From NCBI RefSeq assembly GCF_946848805.1, contig NZ_CAMPFU010000002.1:704501-768500 (forward strand): a stretch of 64,000 bases of DNA, written 5' to 3'. The notes under the pieces are model-generated. The model did no database searches. It was not told where the DNA came from and worked only from the letters and a program-made list of their open reading frames with translations. Both the position numbers and the translations under genes were made by a program. Positions within the stretch are counted from its first letter, which is position 1; the number at the start of each line of letters is the position of its first letter. Of this stretch, positions 1 to 7,921 are shown one piece after another. The stretch is from Deinococcus sp. Marseille-Q6407 (GTDB lineage Bacteria > Deinococcota > Deinococci > Deinococcales > Deinococcaceae).

Positions 1-1
1 C

Positions 2-832
2 CGCAGCGAACTGACCCGCCTGAGCGGCGACGACGTGACCCCCGAGCGGCTGGAACCGCTGCTGGCCCCCAGTCTCTTTGGCGGCGGCGGGGTGATTGTG
101 GACCTCGCCGGCGTCAAGCCCGGCAAGGAGCTGATGGCTCTGCTGACGGGGGCCGCTGCCCCTGCGCTGGTGCTGGACGTGACGGCCCCACCCACCCGCG
201 CCAAAGTGTATGAAGCCCACGGCGAACTGATTCGCAGCCCCAACCCGCAGCGCCCCGGCGACGTGCTGGGCTGGCTGCTGCCCTACGCCAAAAGCCAGGG
301 CCTAAGGCTAGAAAAAGACGCCGCACAGTACCTGGCCGACGTGTTCGGCACCGACCTGACCGGCATGGCCGGCGAGCTGAACAAGCTCTCGTTCCTGCCG
401 GCCGGCACCCGGCTGGACGAGGCCACCGTGCAGGCAGTGGTGGGCCGCGAAAAGGCCGGCGACTCGTTTGCCATGTTGGACGCGGCCACCGCCGGCCGCC
501 CGGCCCTGGCGCTAGAGCAGCTGGGCCGGCTGCTGCGCGGCGGCGAGGACCCCTTCCGCCTGCTGGGCGCCGTGGTGTGGCAGTACAGCCTGATTGCCCG
601 CTGCGTGGGGCTGCTGGCCGACTCAGGCGGGCGGGTGAATGACAACGCGGCCGCGCAGCGCCTGGGGGCCAAACCCTACCCGGTAAAAAAAGCCCTGGCC
701 GTGGCCCGCCGGCTGAACGAAACCAGAATCCGCCAGCACCTGGGCCGCGTCGCGCAGGCAGACCTGGACCTCAAGCGCGGCCATGACCCGGCGCGGGTGC
801 TGGAACGGCTGATGATCGAACTGAGCCGCTAG
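2..832 (+). CDS. holA: DNA polymerase III delta subunit, 5' end cut by the window
   Basis: This is the clamp-loader delta subunit, which opens the beta sliding clamp during replication. The reading frame is open from base 2, so the start lies outside the window; a GTG at 35 is in frame but the upstream residues read as coding (RSELTRLSGDDV). What remains is about 276 residues against roughly 330 in the family. It shows the usual order of a RecA-like AAA+ module without a Walker motif (VIVDLAGVKPGKEL), a small helical module (LEKDAAQYLADVFGTDLTGM) and the C-terminal collar helices (GGEDPFRLLGAVVWQYSLI). Identification rests on these family patterns. The lipoprotein gene that follows has its own promoter signal. 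Confidence 0.88.
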   Translation, partial: RSELTRLSGDDVTPERLEPLLAPSLFGGGGVIVDLAGVKPGKELMALLTGAAAPALVLDVTAPPTRAKVYEAHGELIRSPNPQRPGDVLGWLLPYAKSQGLRLEKDAAQYLADVFGTDLTGMAGELNKLSFLPAGTRLDEATVQAVVGREKAGDSFAMLDAATAGRPALALEQLGRLLRGGEDPFRLLGAVVWQYSLIARCVGLLADSGGRVNDNAAAQRLGAKPYPVKKALAVARRLNETRIRQHLGRVAQADLDLKRGHDPARVLERLMIELSR

Positions 833-904
833 GCCAGAGCTGCCAGAATTGCCAGGAGAGAGCCGGGCGGAACCTCCGCTCCACTGGCCGCGTACTCTGA
901 GACA

Positions 905-1426
905 ATGAAGAAGTTCCACCTGCCCCTGCTGGCCGCGCTGCCGGCGCTGATGGCGTCGTGTTCCTCCCCGGGGGGAAACGTGAATGACTATCAGCGCAAC
1001 ACCTACGCCACTTACGAACAGTGTCTCCAGGCGAACCAGAAATACATTGACCAGGGCATGCAAAACCCGTGTGTGCGCAACCAGTCTTCGGGCGGCTACT
1101 ACGGACCGTGGTTCTTTTTCTGGGGCGGGGGCGGCGCCGGCCGGGTGGTGGGCTACAACAACGACGGCAGCGCCAGCCGCAGCGGCTATCAGGTGGACCG
1201 CGACGGCCGGCTTTCTGGCCGCTTTCAGGCACCGCGGATTTCACGCGGGGGATTTTCTACCGGCACCCGGGGCAGCGGCGGTACTGGAACAGGCGCGGGC
1301 ACCGGCGCCGGGGACGCCACCCGCAGTACGGCGCCTGGCAACTCGGCCGGCCGCTCCAGCACGCCGCCGCGCATCACCGTGCCGGGCAGCCGGGGCAACC
1401 GCACCGGCGGGTCCTTCGGCGGCTGA
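905..1426 (+). CDS. YgiB/DUF1190-like lipoprotein
   Basis: A 173-residue secreted lipoprotein with signal peptide and lipobox LMASC (Cys19 would be acylated). The mature part has a short Cys-containing segment (YEQCLQANQ ... NPCVRN), an aromatic/Gly stretch (SGGYYGPWFFFWGGGG) and a Gly/Ser/Thr-rich tail containing ISRGGFS and ending GGSFGG. This order resembles E. coli YgiB (DUF1190), whose biochemical role is unknown. Its stop overlaps the next start by one base (TGATG), and that neighbour is a glutathionylspermidine-synthase-like protein, the same pairing as ygiB-ygiC. A TACTCT -10 box lies 6 nt before ATG, so the mRNA is probably leaderless. Similarity is recognised by eye, not by alignment. 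Confidence 0.66.
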   Translation: MKKFHLPLLAALPALMASCSSPGGNVNDYQRNTYATYEQCLQANQKYIDQGMQNPCVRNQSSGGYYGPWFFFWGGGGAGRVVGYNNDGSASRSGYQVDRDGRLSGRFQAPRISRGGFSTGTRGSGGTGTGAGTGAGDATRSTAPGNSAGRSSTPPRITVPGSRGNRTGGSFGG

Positions 1427-2586
1427 TGGAACGCCGCTCCTTTGCGCCGCGCCCCGATTGGCAACAGCGGCTAGAAGCGGTGGGGATGCTGTGGTACGGT
1501 GCCGTTCCCGAGCACCCGGTGCCGTACTGGGCCGAGGACGCCGGCTACACTTTCAGCCGCGCTGAAGTGGACGCGCTGGAACAGGCTGCTCAGCAGCTGA
1601 CCGGGCAGGTGCTGGCCGCCACCGAGTACGCGATCACGGAGCGCCGGCTGGCCGAGCTGGGCATTCCTAACTTTCTGGAAGACGCGGTGCGCGAATCCTG
1701 GGACCGCGACGACCCCAGCGTGTACCTGCGGCTAGACCTGGCCTACCGGCCCGGTGAGGTGCCACAGCTGCTGGAGGTCAACGGCCAGACCCCGACCAGC
1801 TTGCTGGAAGCGGCCGTCTGCCAGTGGCAGTGGCTGGAAGACCGGCAGGCGGCCGGCGAGCTGCCGGCCCAGGCCGGGCAGTGGAACACCATTCACGAGG
1901 CGCTGGGCGAGCAGTGGGCGCACCTGAAGCGGGAGCGCGGCATCCATGAAGTGACCTTCAGTGCCGCCTGGAACGATGAGGACATCGCCACCGTGACCTA
2001 TCTGCGCGAGCTGGCCAATGCCGCCGGGCTACGCAGCAGCTTTCTGGACGTGGACGAGCTGGGACTGGCCCCCGGCGAGCCCTATCTGCTGGACGGCTGG
2101 CCGCGGCCCATTCAGCACCTGATGTGGCTGTGGCCCTTCGAGTTTGCCTGGGACGCCCGCGATGGTGAAGCGCTGGCCCAGACCCAGACCCGCTTTATCG
2201 AGCCGCTGTGGAAAGCGGTCAGCAGTTCCAAGGGGCTGCTGGCGCTGCTGCACGAACTGTACCCGGATGACCCGCAGATTCTGCCGGCCAGCCTGACCCC
2301 TGGCACCTTGCGCGGCCCCACAGTGCAAAAGCCGCTGTACTCGCGCGAAGGCCAGAACGTGGTGTTACCCGGCGCCGCCATGACGCCGGGCGATTACGCC
2401 GGCTACCCCCTGCTGGAGCAGGCGTATACCGAACTGCCCACCTTTCAGGCGGCCGACGGCCCGCGTTATCCGGTGCTGGGCGTGTGGGCCGCCGGCGAGG
2501 AGGTCTGCGGGCTGGGCATCCGCGAGGGGCGCAGCCGGGTCACCGACAACCGGGCCAGTTTCGTGCCGCACTGGGTAGAAGGCTGA
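1426..2586 (+). CDS. Glutathionylspermidine synthase-like ATP-grasp protein (YgiC-like)
   Basis: A 386-residue protein of the glutathionylspermidine synthase C-terminal (ATP-grasp ligase) family; E. coli YgiC/YjfC are relatives of unproven substrate. Visible blocks are the N-terminal RPDWQQRLEAVG, the substrate/ATP block FLEDAVRESWDRDDPSVYLRLDLAY followed by LLEVNGQTPTSLLEAAV, and late KPLYSREGQNV, which fits the ATP-binding lysine/arginine region. The end FGLGIREGRSRVTDNRASFVPH-type block (here GLGIREGRSRVTDN) is typical of the family. The ATG overlaps the stop of the upstream lipoprotein gene, so translation is coupled and the two products probably work together at the envelope. The open frame extends further upstream, but that extension overlaps the lipoprotein gene out of frame. 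Confidence 0.78.
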   Translation: MERRSFAPRPDWQQRLEAVGMLWYGAVPEHPVPYWAEDAGYTFSRAEVDALEQAAQQLTGQVLAATEYAITERRLAELGIPNFLEDAVRESWDRDDPSVYLRLDLAYRPGEVPQLLEVNGQTPTSLLEAAVCQWQWLEDRQAAGELPAQAGQWNTIHEALGEQWAHLKRERGIHEVTFSAAWNDEDIATVTYLRELANAAGLRSSFLDVDELGLAPGEPYLLDGWPRPIQHLMWLWPFEFAWDARDGEALAQTQTRFIEPLWKAVSSSKGLLALLHELYPDDPQILPASLTPGTLRGPTVQKPLYSREGQNVVLPGAAMTPGDYAGYPLLEQAYTELPTFQAADGPRYPVLGVWAAGEEVCGLGIREGRSRVTDNRASFVPHWVEG

Positions 2587-2707
2587 GAAAAGGGGAAGCT
2601 GGGGCGCACTGGATGGGTTGGCCGACTTCTGCCGCCTTTTTCGGGCCGGTCTGCTTTCGGCAGAAGCGTAGACTGAGGGCCGCCCGGGGAGGGCCAGCGG
2701 CGGAAAA

Positions 2708-3655
2708 ATGGGAACAGGCCAAGAGCCCGGCCCATTCTTCCAGCGGCGTGCCTCTCTTTGTCCCCGATCCCCGGACCCACCCCTTCTTCTGATGCCTTCA
2801 GCCCCCCCTCCCCCACCACCCGACGCCCTCACCTTCCGGCAGAAAGTGTACGGGCTGCTGGACCCCCAGGACAGCTCAGGGCCGGCCGAGCAGCTGTTCA
2901 ACCGGCTGCTGGCGTTGCTGATTCTGCTGAACGTGACGGTGATGGTGCTGAGCACGGTGCCCAGCATTCAGCACGAGTATGGCCGGGCCATCCGCATTTT
3001 CGACCTGTTCTGCGGGGTCGTGTTCGGGCTGGAATACCTGGGCCGGCTCTACACTGCGCCGCTGCGGCCGGGTGCTCCGCCGGGGGCCCGGGCCTACCTG
3101 CACTACGCCCTGCAGCCCCTGCCGCTGATTGACCTCACCGTGGTGGTCACGCTGATCCTGCCGGGCAGCAGCGCTCTGGCCAGCTTGCGGCTGTTCAAGT
3201 TGCTCTCGCTGCTGCGGCTGGGCCGTTACTCGACGTCGCTGCAGCTGATTGGGCGGGTAATCTCGCAGCGGTCAAGTGAACTGTTCGCCACTTTCCTGAT
3301 CGCGGCGGTGCTGGTTCTGATTGCGGCCAGCGTGCTGTATCAGGCGGAATCGGCAGCGGGCACGCCAGGGTTTGGCAGCATCCCAGAAGCGCTGTGGTGG
3401 GCCACCGTCACCCTGACCACCACCGGCTACGGCGACGTGTTTCCGGAAACGCCGCTGGGCAAGCTGGCCGCCGGCGTCATCATGCTGTTCAGCATCGGCA
3501 TGGTGGCCCTGCCGGCGGGGATGGTTGCCAGCAGCTTTGCCGAGGAGCTGGACCAGCAGCGCGCCAAAGAAGCTGCCGAGGCCGAAGTGCAGGAAGAGGA
3601 AGAACGGGCCGCCTCCTACCGCTACTGCCCTCACTGCGGCGAGCGTCTGCCTTAA
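2708..3655 (+). CDS. Voltage-gated-type potassium channel, six transmembrane segments
   Basis: An inner-membrane K+ channel subunit. Hydrophobic segments fit S1 (NRLLALLILLNVTVMVL), S2, S3 (IDLTVVVTLIL), an Arg/Lys-bearing S4 (LRLFKLLSLLRLGRYS), S5, a pore loop with the selectivity filter TTTGYGD (237-243) and S6 (253-277). After S6 come an acidic coiled stretch and a terminal CPHCGERLP (Cys307, Cys310) that looks like half of a zinc ribbon; its function is unclear. The start is uncertain: ATG 2708 adds a Pro-rich, probably unconserved 28-residue leader, and ATG 2792 (MPSAPP) is the alternative. A TAGACT box at 2669 could be the promoter. Similar to KvAP-like prokaryotic channels. Confidence 0.85.
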   Translation: MGTGQEPGPFFQRRASLCPRSPDPPLLLMPSAPPPPPPDALTFRQKVYGLLDPQDSSGPAEQLFNRLLALLILLNVTVMVLSTVPSIQHEYGRAIRIFDLFCGVVFGLEYLGRLYTAPLRPGAPPGARAYLHYALQPLPLIDLTVVVTLILPGSSALASLRLFKLLSLLRLGRYSTSLQLIGRVISQRSSELFATFLIAAVLVLIAASVLYQAESAAGTPGFGSIPEALWWATVTLTTTGYGDVFPETPLGKLAAGVIMLFSIGMVALPAGMVASSFAEELDQQRAKEAAEAEVQEEEERAASYRYCPHCGERLP

Positions 3656-3708
3656 AAGTTCGGTCACGGCTGATGCCTGGGCGTCCCGGCAACTGCCAAG
3701 ATAGAACC

Positions 3709-4206
3709 ATGGCACACTCAGACTTGCCGCATCCGGACCCGCTGCGTTCTCACCTGTCTGCCCTGCTCAGCCAGCCGCAGGCCCATGCCACTCTGGCGCA
3801 GGTGCTGGACGGCTTTCCGCTGGCGCGTATCAATGAGCGGCCCGGCGACCTACCCTACTCGGCTTTCGAGGTGCTGTGGCACCTGCGGTTCACCCAGCGC
3901 GACCTGCTGAATTACCTCAGCGCTGGGACCTACTCGGCCCCCGAGTGGCCGGCGGATTACTGGCCGCACCGGGACGGCAGCAAAGAAGAATGGCAGGCGC
4001 AGGCCGACGCTTATGCGGCCGACCAGGCCGCTGTGCTGGCCCTGCTGGACAGTGCGCCCAACCTGTATGCCCCGGTGCCGCACGCACAGGATGCCAGCCA
4101 CACCGTGTTGCGCTCGCTGCTGCTCATCGCCGACCACACCGCCTACCACGTGGGGCAGCTGGCCCTGCTCAAGCGGCTGCTGGGCGGCGGGGATTCGCAA
4201 GGCTGA
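3709..4206 (+). CDS. DinB-family four-helix-bundle protein
   Basis: A 165-residue DinB/YfiT-fold protein. Members are usually metal-binding helical bundles, many acting in thiol (bacillithiol/mycothiol) transfer or in stress responses. Two His-bearing helices are visible, EVLWHLRFTQRD near residue 58 and LIADHTAYHVGQL near 139-148, which matches the usual three-histidine metal site. D. radiodurans has many DinB-family genes, and the substrate of this one cannot be read from sequence. The chosen ATG follows the K+ channel by about 50 nt. A weak CAAGAT box 6 nt before ATG would again make the mRNA leaderless. The gene downstream is on the other strand and is a remnant. Confidence 0.78.
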   Translation: MAHSDLPHPDPLRSHLSALLSQPQAHATLAQVLDGFPLARINERPGDLPYSAFEVLWHLRFTQRDLLNYLSAGTYSAPEWPADYWPHRDGSKEEWQAQADAYAADQAAVLALLDSAPNLYAPVPHAQDASHTVLRSLLLIADHTAYHVGQLALLKRLLGGGDSQG

Positions 4207-4207
4207 G

Positions 4208-4480
4208 CTAAGGGCCGGCAGCGCCAGAACACACTGCCGGCCTTCCCAGCGCCGCAAATGCTTCAGCCCAGGCAGGCGACACCACCGGGTCGTCAGAACT
4301 GGATACGACCAGCGCCGGGAACGGGAGCGGGTCCAGCGGCACTGAGGCCAGGCGGCACACCTTGGGAGACAGCTGCGGCATGTCCGCCTGCTCGGTGCCG
4401 GGTGGAGCAACCAGAAGGCGCCGCGTCTTCGCCGCGGCACCGGGTATGCCCGCACCCAGGTCAGCACGGGAGAACCCCAC
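4208..4480 (-). pseudogene. Remnant of an RBBP9/YdeN-type serine hydrolase
   Basis: A 90-codon open frame with no intact counterpart of an enzyme. Its core, RRLLVAPPGTEQADMPQL followed by LPFPALVVSSSDDPVVSP and AEAFAALG, follows the second half of RBBP9/YdeN alpha/beta hydrolases, where the SxDDP aspartate is catalytic. The N-terminal nucleophile elbow (GHSLG) is absent: only a degraded GAGIPGAAAK precedes. The C-terminal catalytic His region (GxxGHxN) is also missing because the frame stops at SGAAGP. Full members are about 180-190 residues. It is probably the decayed 3' half of a hydrolase gene. It could instead be a chance frame, but the ordered motif match argues against that. Confidence 0.5.
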
Positions 4481-4547
4481 ATGAATGAGCCACCAGCACC
4501 AACGGGCCGGGAGGGGCCGTTATTACCTTTCAGCCGCTCGGCCCAGG

Positions 4548-5342
4548 TCAGCGGCTCAGCACCAGCGCCGTCACCTCACGGCCGGCCAGCACCTGCCCGC
4601 TGCCGTTCACTGCAGCCTCCAGGCGGGCCGTCAGGGCGCGGTCAAATGCTTCCAGGCGGCTTCCAAGCAGATGGGGCGCCGCAAACGAAGCTGAATGCTG
4701 AAAGCCCACCACGCGCTGCACCGACCAAGTCTCTTCCCAGCCAATGCTCCAGCGCTCGTAGCTGCCAAAGGCTGAAGCCTCAATTACGGCCTCGTGGGCG
4801 GTGGCCGGCGGCTGGTAGGTTCTGGCTCCGGCACGCCTGTGGGGCCCCAGGAACTCGCTCAAAGTTTGCGCGATGGCCTCTCTGACCGCCGGGCTCCCCG
4901 ACTCGCCGTACATACTGCGGTTGCCCACCAGCGCCACGCCGCCGCCCGGCTCCGTCAGGGCATGCAGCCGCTCAAGCACCGCTGGCCGGTCCATCCAGTG
5001 AAAGGCGTCGCCAATGGTCGCCAGGCGGAAGGGCCCCAGTCCGGCGGGAAGCGCCTCGGCAGGAGCGGGCAGCCACCGGAGGTTACTTAGGCCCTGCGCC
5101 GCTGCCTGCTGCGCTCCAGCACTTAGCATGTCCTTGTCCGGGTCAGCCGCGACCACCTGGGCCACCCGCCGCGCCAGCGGAAAAGCCAGCAAACCGGGCC
5201 CACAGCCCAGGTCCAGCACCCGGCTGCCCGAGGTCAGACCAAACCGCTCTGATAAAAACCCGAAGAGCGCTTCAGGGTAGGGCGGGCGAAAACGCACGTA
5301 ATACGGCGCCGTGCCCAGAAACAGGGTGGGGTCATGAGGCAT
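4548..5342 (-). CDS. Class I SAM-dependent methyltransferase
   Basis: A 264-residue methyltransferase of the UbiE/Methyltransf_11 type. SAM motif I is clear (VLDLGCGPG, residues 42-50), followed by the acidic post-I motif (VVAADPDKDML) and the GDAFHWMDR block typical of this subfamily, related to plant-type and Trm9-like small-molecule methyltransferases. The substrate is unknown. The start ATG at 5342 begins MPHDPTLFLG. The frame continues upstream for another 245 codons without a credible start or homology, so that extension is rejected. The gene lies downstream of herA, transcribed in the same direction with about 59 nt between, and could be co-transcribed with the repair operon, though no functional link is visible. 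Confidence 0.82.
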   Translation of the reverse strand: MPHDPTLFLGTAPYYVRFRPPYPEALFGFLSERFGLTSGSRVLDLGCGPGLLAFPLARRVAQVVAADPDKDMLSAGAQQAAAQGLSNLRWLPAPAEALPAGLGPFRLATIGDAFHWMDRPAVLERLHALTEPGGGVALVGNRSMYGESGSPAVREAIAQTLSEFLGPHRRAGARTYQPPATAHEAVIEASAFGSYERWSIGWEETWSVQRVVGFQHSASFAAPHLLGSRLEAFDRALTARLEAAVNGSGQVLAGREVTALVLSR

Positions 5343-5401
5343 CCCGCCCAGCCTAAGCGGCGCCGTGCCTGCCCCGGATCCGCCAGATGGCCTAAGGCCG
5401 C

Positions 5402-7243
5402 TTACAGCCCCAGCAGCTCCGCGCCCACTTCGGCGGCCGGGCGCTCGTCGGCCTGTTTCACCTCGTCGCGGCGGGTGGCCCAGGCCGGAAAGGGGTAGTT
5501 GACCAGCACCGGATTCGGCACGTCCGGCTGGCTGACCAGCATGGTGCCCGGCTGCAAGATACCGGCCCGCTGCCGGAAGCTCTGCGGCAAGAAACGGTAC
5601 TCGGGCCGCTCGGCCTCGGCCATGTCCAGCCGGCCCACCACCCGGATGGCCGCGTTGGACACGATGCGGCGCTCCACCTCGGAGGCGGTCTGCTGAGCCC
5701 CGATCAGGATGATGCCCAGGCTGCGGCCACGTTCGGCAATGTCCAGCAGCACGTCCTTGATGGGGCTGTCGCTGTCGCGGGGAGCGTACTTGTTCAGCTC
5801 GTCCAGCACCACGAACACGGTGTCCTTGCGGCCGATTTTCTCCTTGTGTTCGAACACCTCGCGCAGCAGCACACCCACCACGAACATCTGCGCGGGGCCG
5901 CTGAGCAGGTGAATATCCACCACTGTGGTCTGAATCCCCGCCTTCAGCACGTCGGGACGGTAGCGGACGGCCTGCTCGGCGCCCAGGTCGCCCCGGATCA
6001 GCGGGCTGAGGTACTTCTGCACCCCGCGCATCCGCCGCACGAAGGCCCGCAGGGTGCCGGGGTTCTGCTTCTGCACCCATTTGCGGTCGCCCTCGCCCTC
6101 GTTCTCTTCCAGCAGCTTGTATTCGATGTAGGAAATCAGCTGCTCAAAGCGGGTGATGGTGATGCCGCCCAGGGTGTCGAATTCCAGATCCTCGGGGATT
6201 TCGCTGCTTTCCTCGGGCCGCCAGTCGGAGACGGTCAGGCCGGTGCCGCTGCCTTTTTGCTCCTGCGCCAGCCGGAAGAGGCGTTCTTCCACGTTGCCGA
6301 TCACGAAACCGAGGTTCAGGCTGCTGGCCGCGTCCGAGAATACGTAAGCCAGCATTCGCCGCTCGCAGAATTCGCGCAGCGAGAACACGAACGCCGTGAC
6401 GCCGGAGCTACGCTGCTTCACGTCCGGCAGAATGGCGTCGCCGCCGGCACTGATGGGCGGGGCCAGAAACTGCACGTTCCGAAAAGGCTGCTGCGGCAAT
6501 CCCAGCCGGGCGTAGCGGCCCTGGGCACCAAAGCCTTTGCGGGCGTTGACCCGGCCTTCTTTCTCGTCAACGCGGGCGTTGGGCTGGTCCAGAAACAGCA
6601 GGTCCTCACCCTTGACGTTAAAAATCAGGGCACGGGTATTGTGGCCTTCCTGGCGCTTGCGCAGCACCTCGCCCTGAAAGATGGAATGCAGCAAGAAGAG
6701 AGCGTAACTGGTCTTGGTCGCCACCCCGGAGATCCCCGAAATGTTGATGTGGCCGCCCTGTTCGCCGTTCACGAACTGGTAGTTGATAGGCAGCACCTGT
6801 CCGTCGGCCAGCAGGCCACCGGCGAAGGTGTCGTCCATCTTATCGGCGCTCAAGGCCAGCGCCAGTTCCTCGCCCACCGCGTGCCGCACCGGGTCGCCCG
6901 GCTGCGGGGGAATAAAGTCCTCGGGGTCCACCCGGGTCACCAGCACCCGCGCCGCGTAGCTGACCGAGGCGGGCAGGATGCCCTGGATCACGTCCTGCAC
7001 GTCGGAATCGAACTTGACGCCCTCGTGCCGGGTGCGCACATGGTCCACGATGCCGAAGAACCGCACCGGGCTGCCGTCGGGCTTGGTGGTCTGCACCGCC
7101 ACCAGATCGTCCATCTGCACCGAGGCACCGGGCAGTACGGCGAACCAAAAGCCGGTGGGCGTGGCGTCTTCAGTGCCCATCACCAGGCCAATATTCTGAG
7201 CAGGGTGATGAAGGGCAGGGGCAGCCAGGTCAAAATCGGTCAT
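5402..7243 (-). CDS. herA: HerA-like DNA-translocating ATPase (DUF87)
   Basis: A 613-residue hexameric-helicase-family ATPase. HerA works with the NurA nuclease in DNA end resection during double-strand-break repair. The N-terminal HAS-barrel region occupies about residues 10-110. The ATP-binding segment reads [14 protein letters not shown], and the Walker B block [12 protein letters not shown] has the catalytic acidic pair; [13 protein letters not shown] follows, as in the FtsK/HerA sensor region. The P-loop lacks the second glycine of the usual GxxxxGKT (Thr precedes Lys). It is the third gene of a leftward operon whose first gene is nurA, 57 nt after the S51 peptidase stop. In D. radiodurans the proteins named HerA (DR0837) and NurA (DR0836) have adjacent locus numbers. 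Confidence 0.87.
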   Translation of the reverse strand: MTDFDLAAPALHHPAQNIGLVMGTEDATPTGFWFAVLPGASVQMDDLVAVQTTKPDGSPVRFFGIVDHVRTRHEGVKFDSDVQDVIQGILPASVSYAARVLVTRVDPEDFIPPQPGDPVRHAVGEELALALSADKMDDTFAGGLLADGQVLPINYQFVNGEQGGHINISGISGVATKTSYALFLLHSIFQGEVLRKRQEGHNTRALIFNVKGEDLLFLDQPNARVDEKEGRVNARKGFGAQGRYARLGLPQQPFRNVQFLAPPISAGGDAILPDVKQRSSGVTAFVFSLREFCERRMLAYVFSDAASSLNLGFVIGNVEERLFRLAQEQKGSGTGLTVSDWRPEESSEIPEDLEFDTLGGITITRFEQLISYIEYKLLEENEGEGDRKWVQKQNPGTLRAFVRRMRGVQKYLSPLIRGDLGAEQAVRYRPDVLKAGIQTTVVDIHLLSGPAQMFVVGVLLREVFEHKEKIGRKDTVFVVLDELNKYAPRDSDSPIKDVLLDIAERGRSLGIILIGAQQTASEVERRIVSNAAIRVVGRLDMAEAERPEYRFLPQSFRQRAGILQPGTMLVSQPDVPNPVLVNYPFPAWATRRDEVKQADERPAAEVGAELLGL

Positions 7244-7300
7244 GGGAAATACTCCAGATGAATAGAAAAAGGGGAGCGAGAGACAGGCGAGCAGTAAAGG

Positions 7301-7921
7301 TTATAGCCGCATCAGAAAAGCTGGGCCGCCATAGCTGACCGGGTGATCTTCGTCGCAGAAATGCAGCGTGACCCCGTCATCCAGGCCCCAGCCGGTCGCA
7401 ACGTGCCGCTCGCGCAGATGCCGGTGCAGCGCGGCGGCACCCCCCCGCTCGGCAAAGTGAACGCCCAGCAGCGTGCCGGGCAGCAGGCCCAGGCCCGGCA
7501 GGAAATGGTCGGCACCGCCCGCGCTGTCCTCGCCGGGAATCAGGCAGTGTTCCATCGCCAGCAGCGCCCCGGCCGACAGGCCCGCGTAGGGCACGCCGGC
7601 GCGGTAGCGGGTCCGCAGCAGGTCGCGCAGCGGACCAGTGCTGTACAGCTCCTGATAACGGGCCGTCTCGCCGCCGGCCACGAACAGCGCCGAGGCGCCG
7701 GAGATGACCGCAGCGGCGCTGTCCAGGTCCAGTGTTCCGTCCCCGGCCGGGGCCACGAACTCCACCTGCCGCTCAGGCCAGAGCTCGCGGTACAGCGCCG
7801 CGTGCCGCTCACTCTGAGCATGCGACAGCACGGCAATCCGCTCCCCGCAGACTTCCAGCCAGGGCGGGGTAAACGCGTCCAGGGCGGCCACGCCGCCCAG
7901 CAAAAACAATTCTCGGGCCAT
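7301..7921 (-). CDS. Peptidase S51 / class I glutamine-amidotransferase-like protein
   Basis: A 206-residue protein of the S51 family (dipeptidase E and cyanophycinase). The nucleophile elbow YAGLSAGA places the catalytic serine at residue 116. The FVAGGETARYQEL segment is the conserved GGxTxxL-like block, and GLDDGVTLHF near the C-terminus is the family's late Asp/Glu-containing motif. Dipeptidase E members cleave Asp-X dipeptides, but the substrate here is not known. The ATG overlaps the nurA stop by one base (TGATG), so the gene is translationally coupled to nurA, and herA follows. Its position inside a repair operon suggests a link to repair or to recycling of damaged protein, which is inference only. 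Confidence 0.8.
   Translation of the reverse strand: MARELFLLGGVAALDAFTPPWLEVCGERIAVLSHAQSERHAALYRELWPERQVEFVAPAGDGTLDLDSAAAVISGASALFVAGGETARYQELYSTGPLRDLLRTRYRAGVPYAGLSAGALLAMEHCLIPGEDSAGGADHFLPGLGLLPGTLLGVHFAERGGAAALHRHLRERHVATGWGLDDGVTLHFCDEDHPVSYGGPAFLMRL

Noticed and set aside
1069..1425. N-terminal extension of the YgiC-like protein
   Set aside because: It overlaps the lipoprotein gene in another frame and has no homology; the TGATG junction gives a better start.
4548..6080. Methyltransferase fused to an upstream 245-residue domain
   Set aside because: The extension is the antisense-like out-of-frame reading of herA and the family start MPHDPTLFLG is internal.
5846..7261. 471-codon frame antisense to herA
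   Set aside because: Shadow of herA; composition and lack of motifs match an antisense frame.
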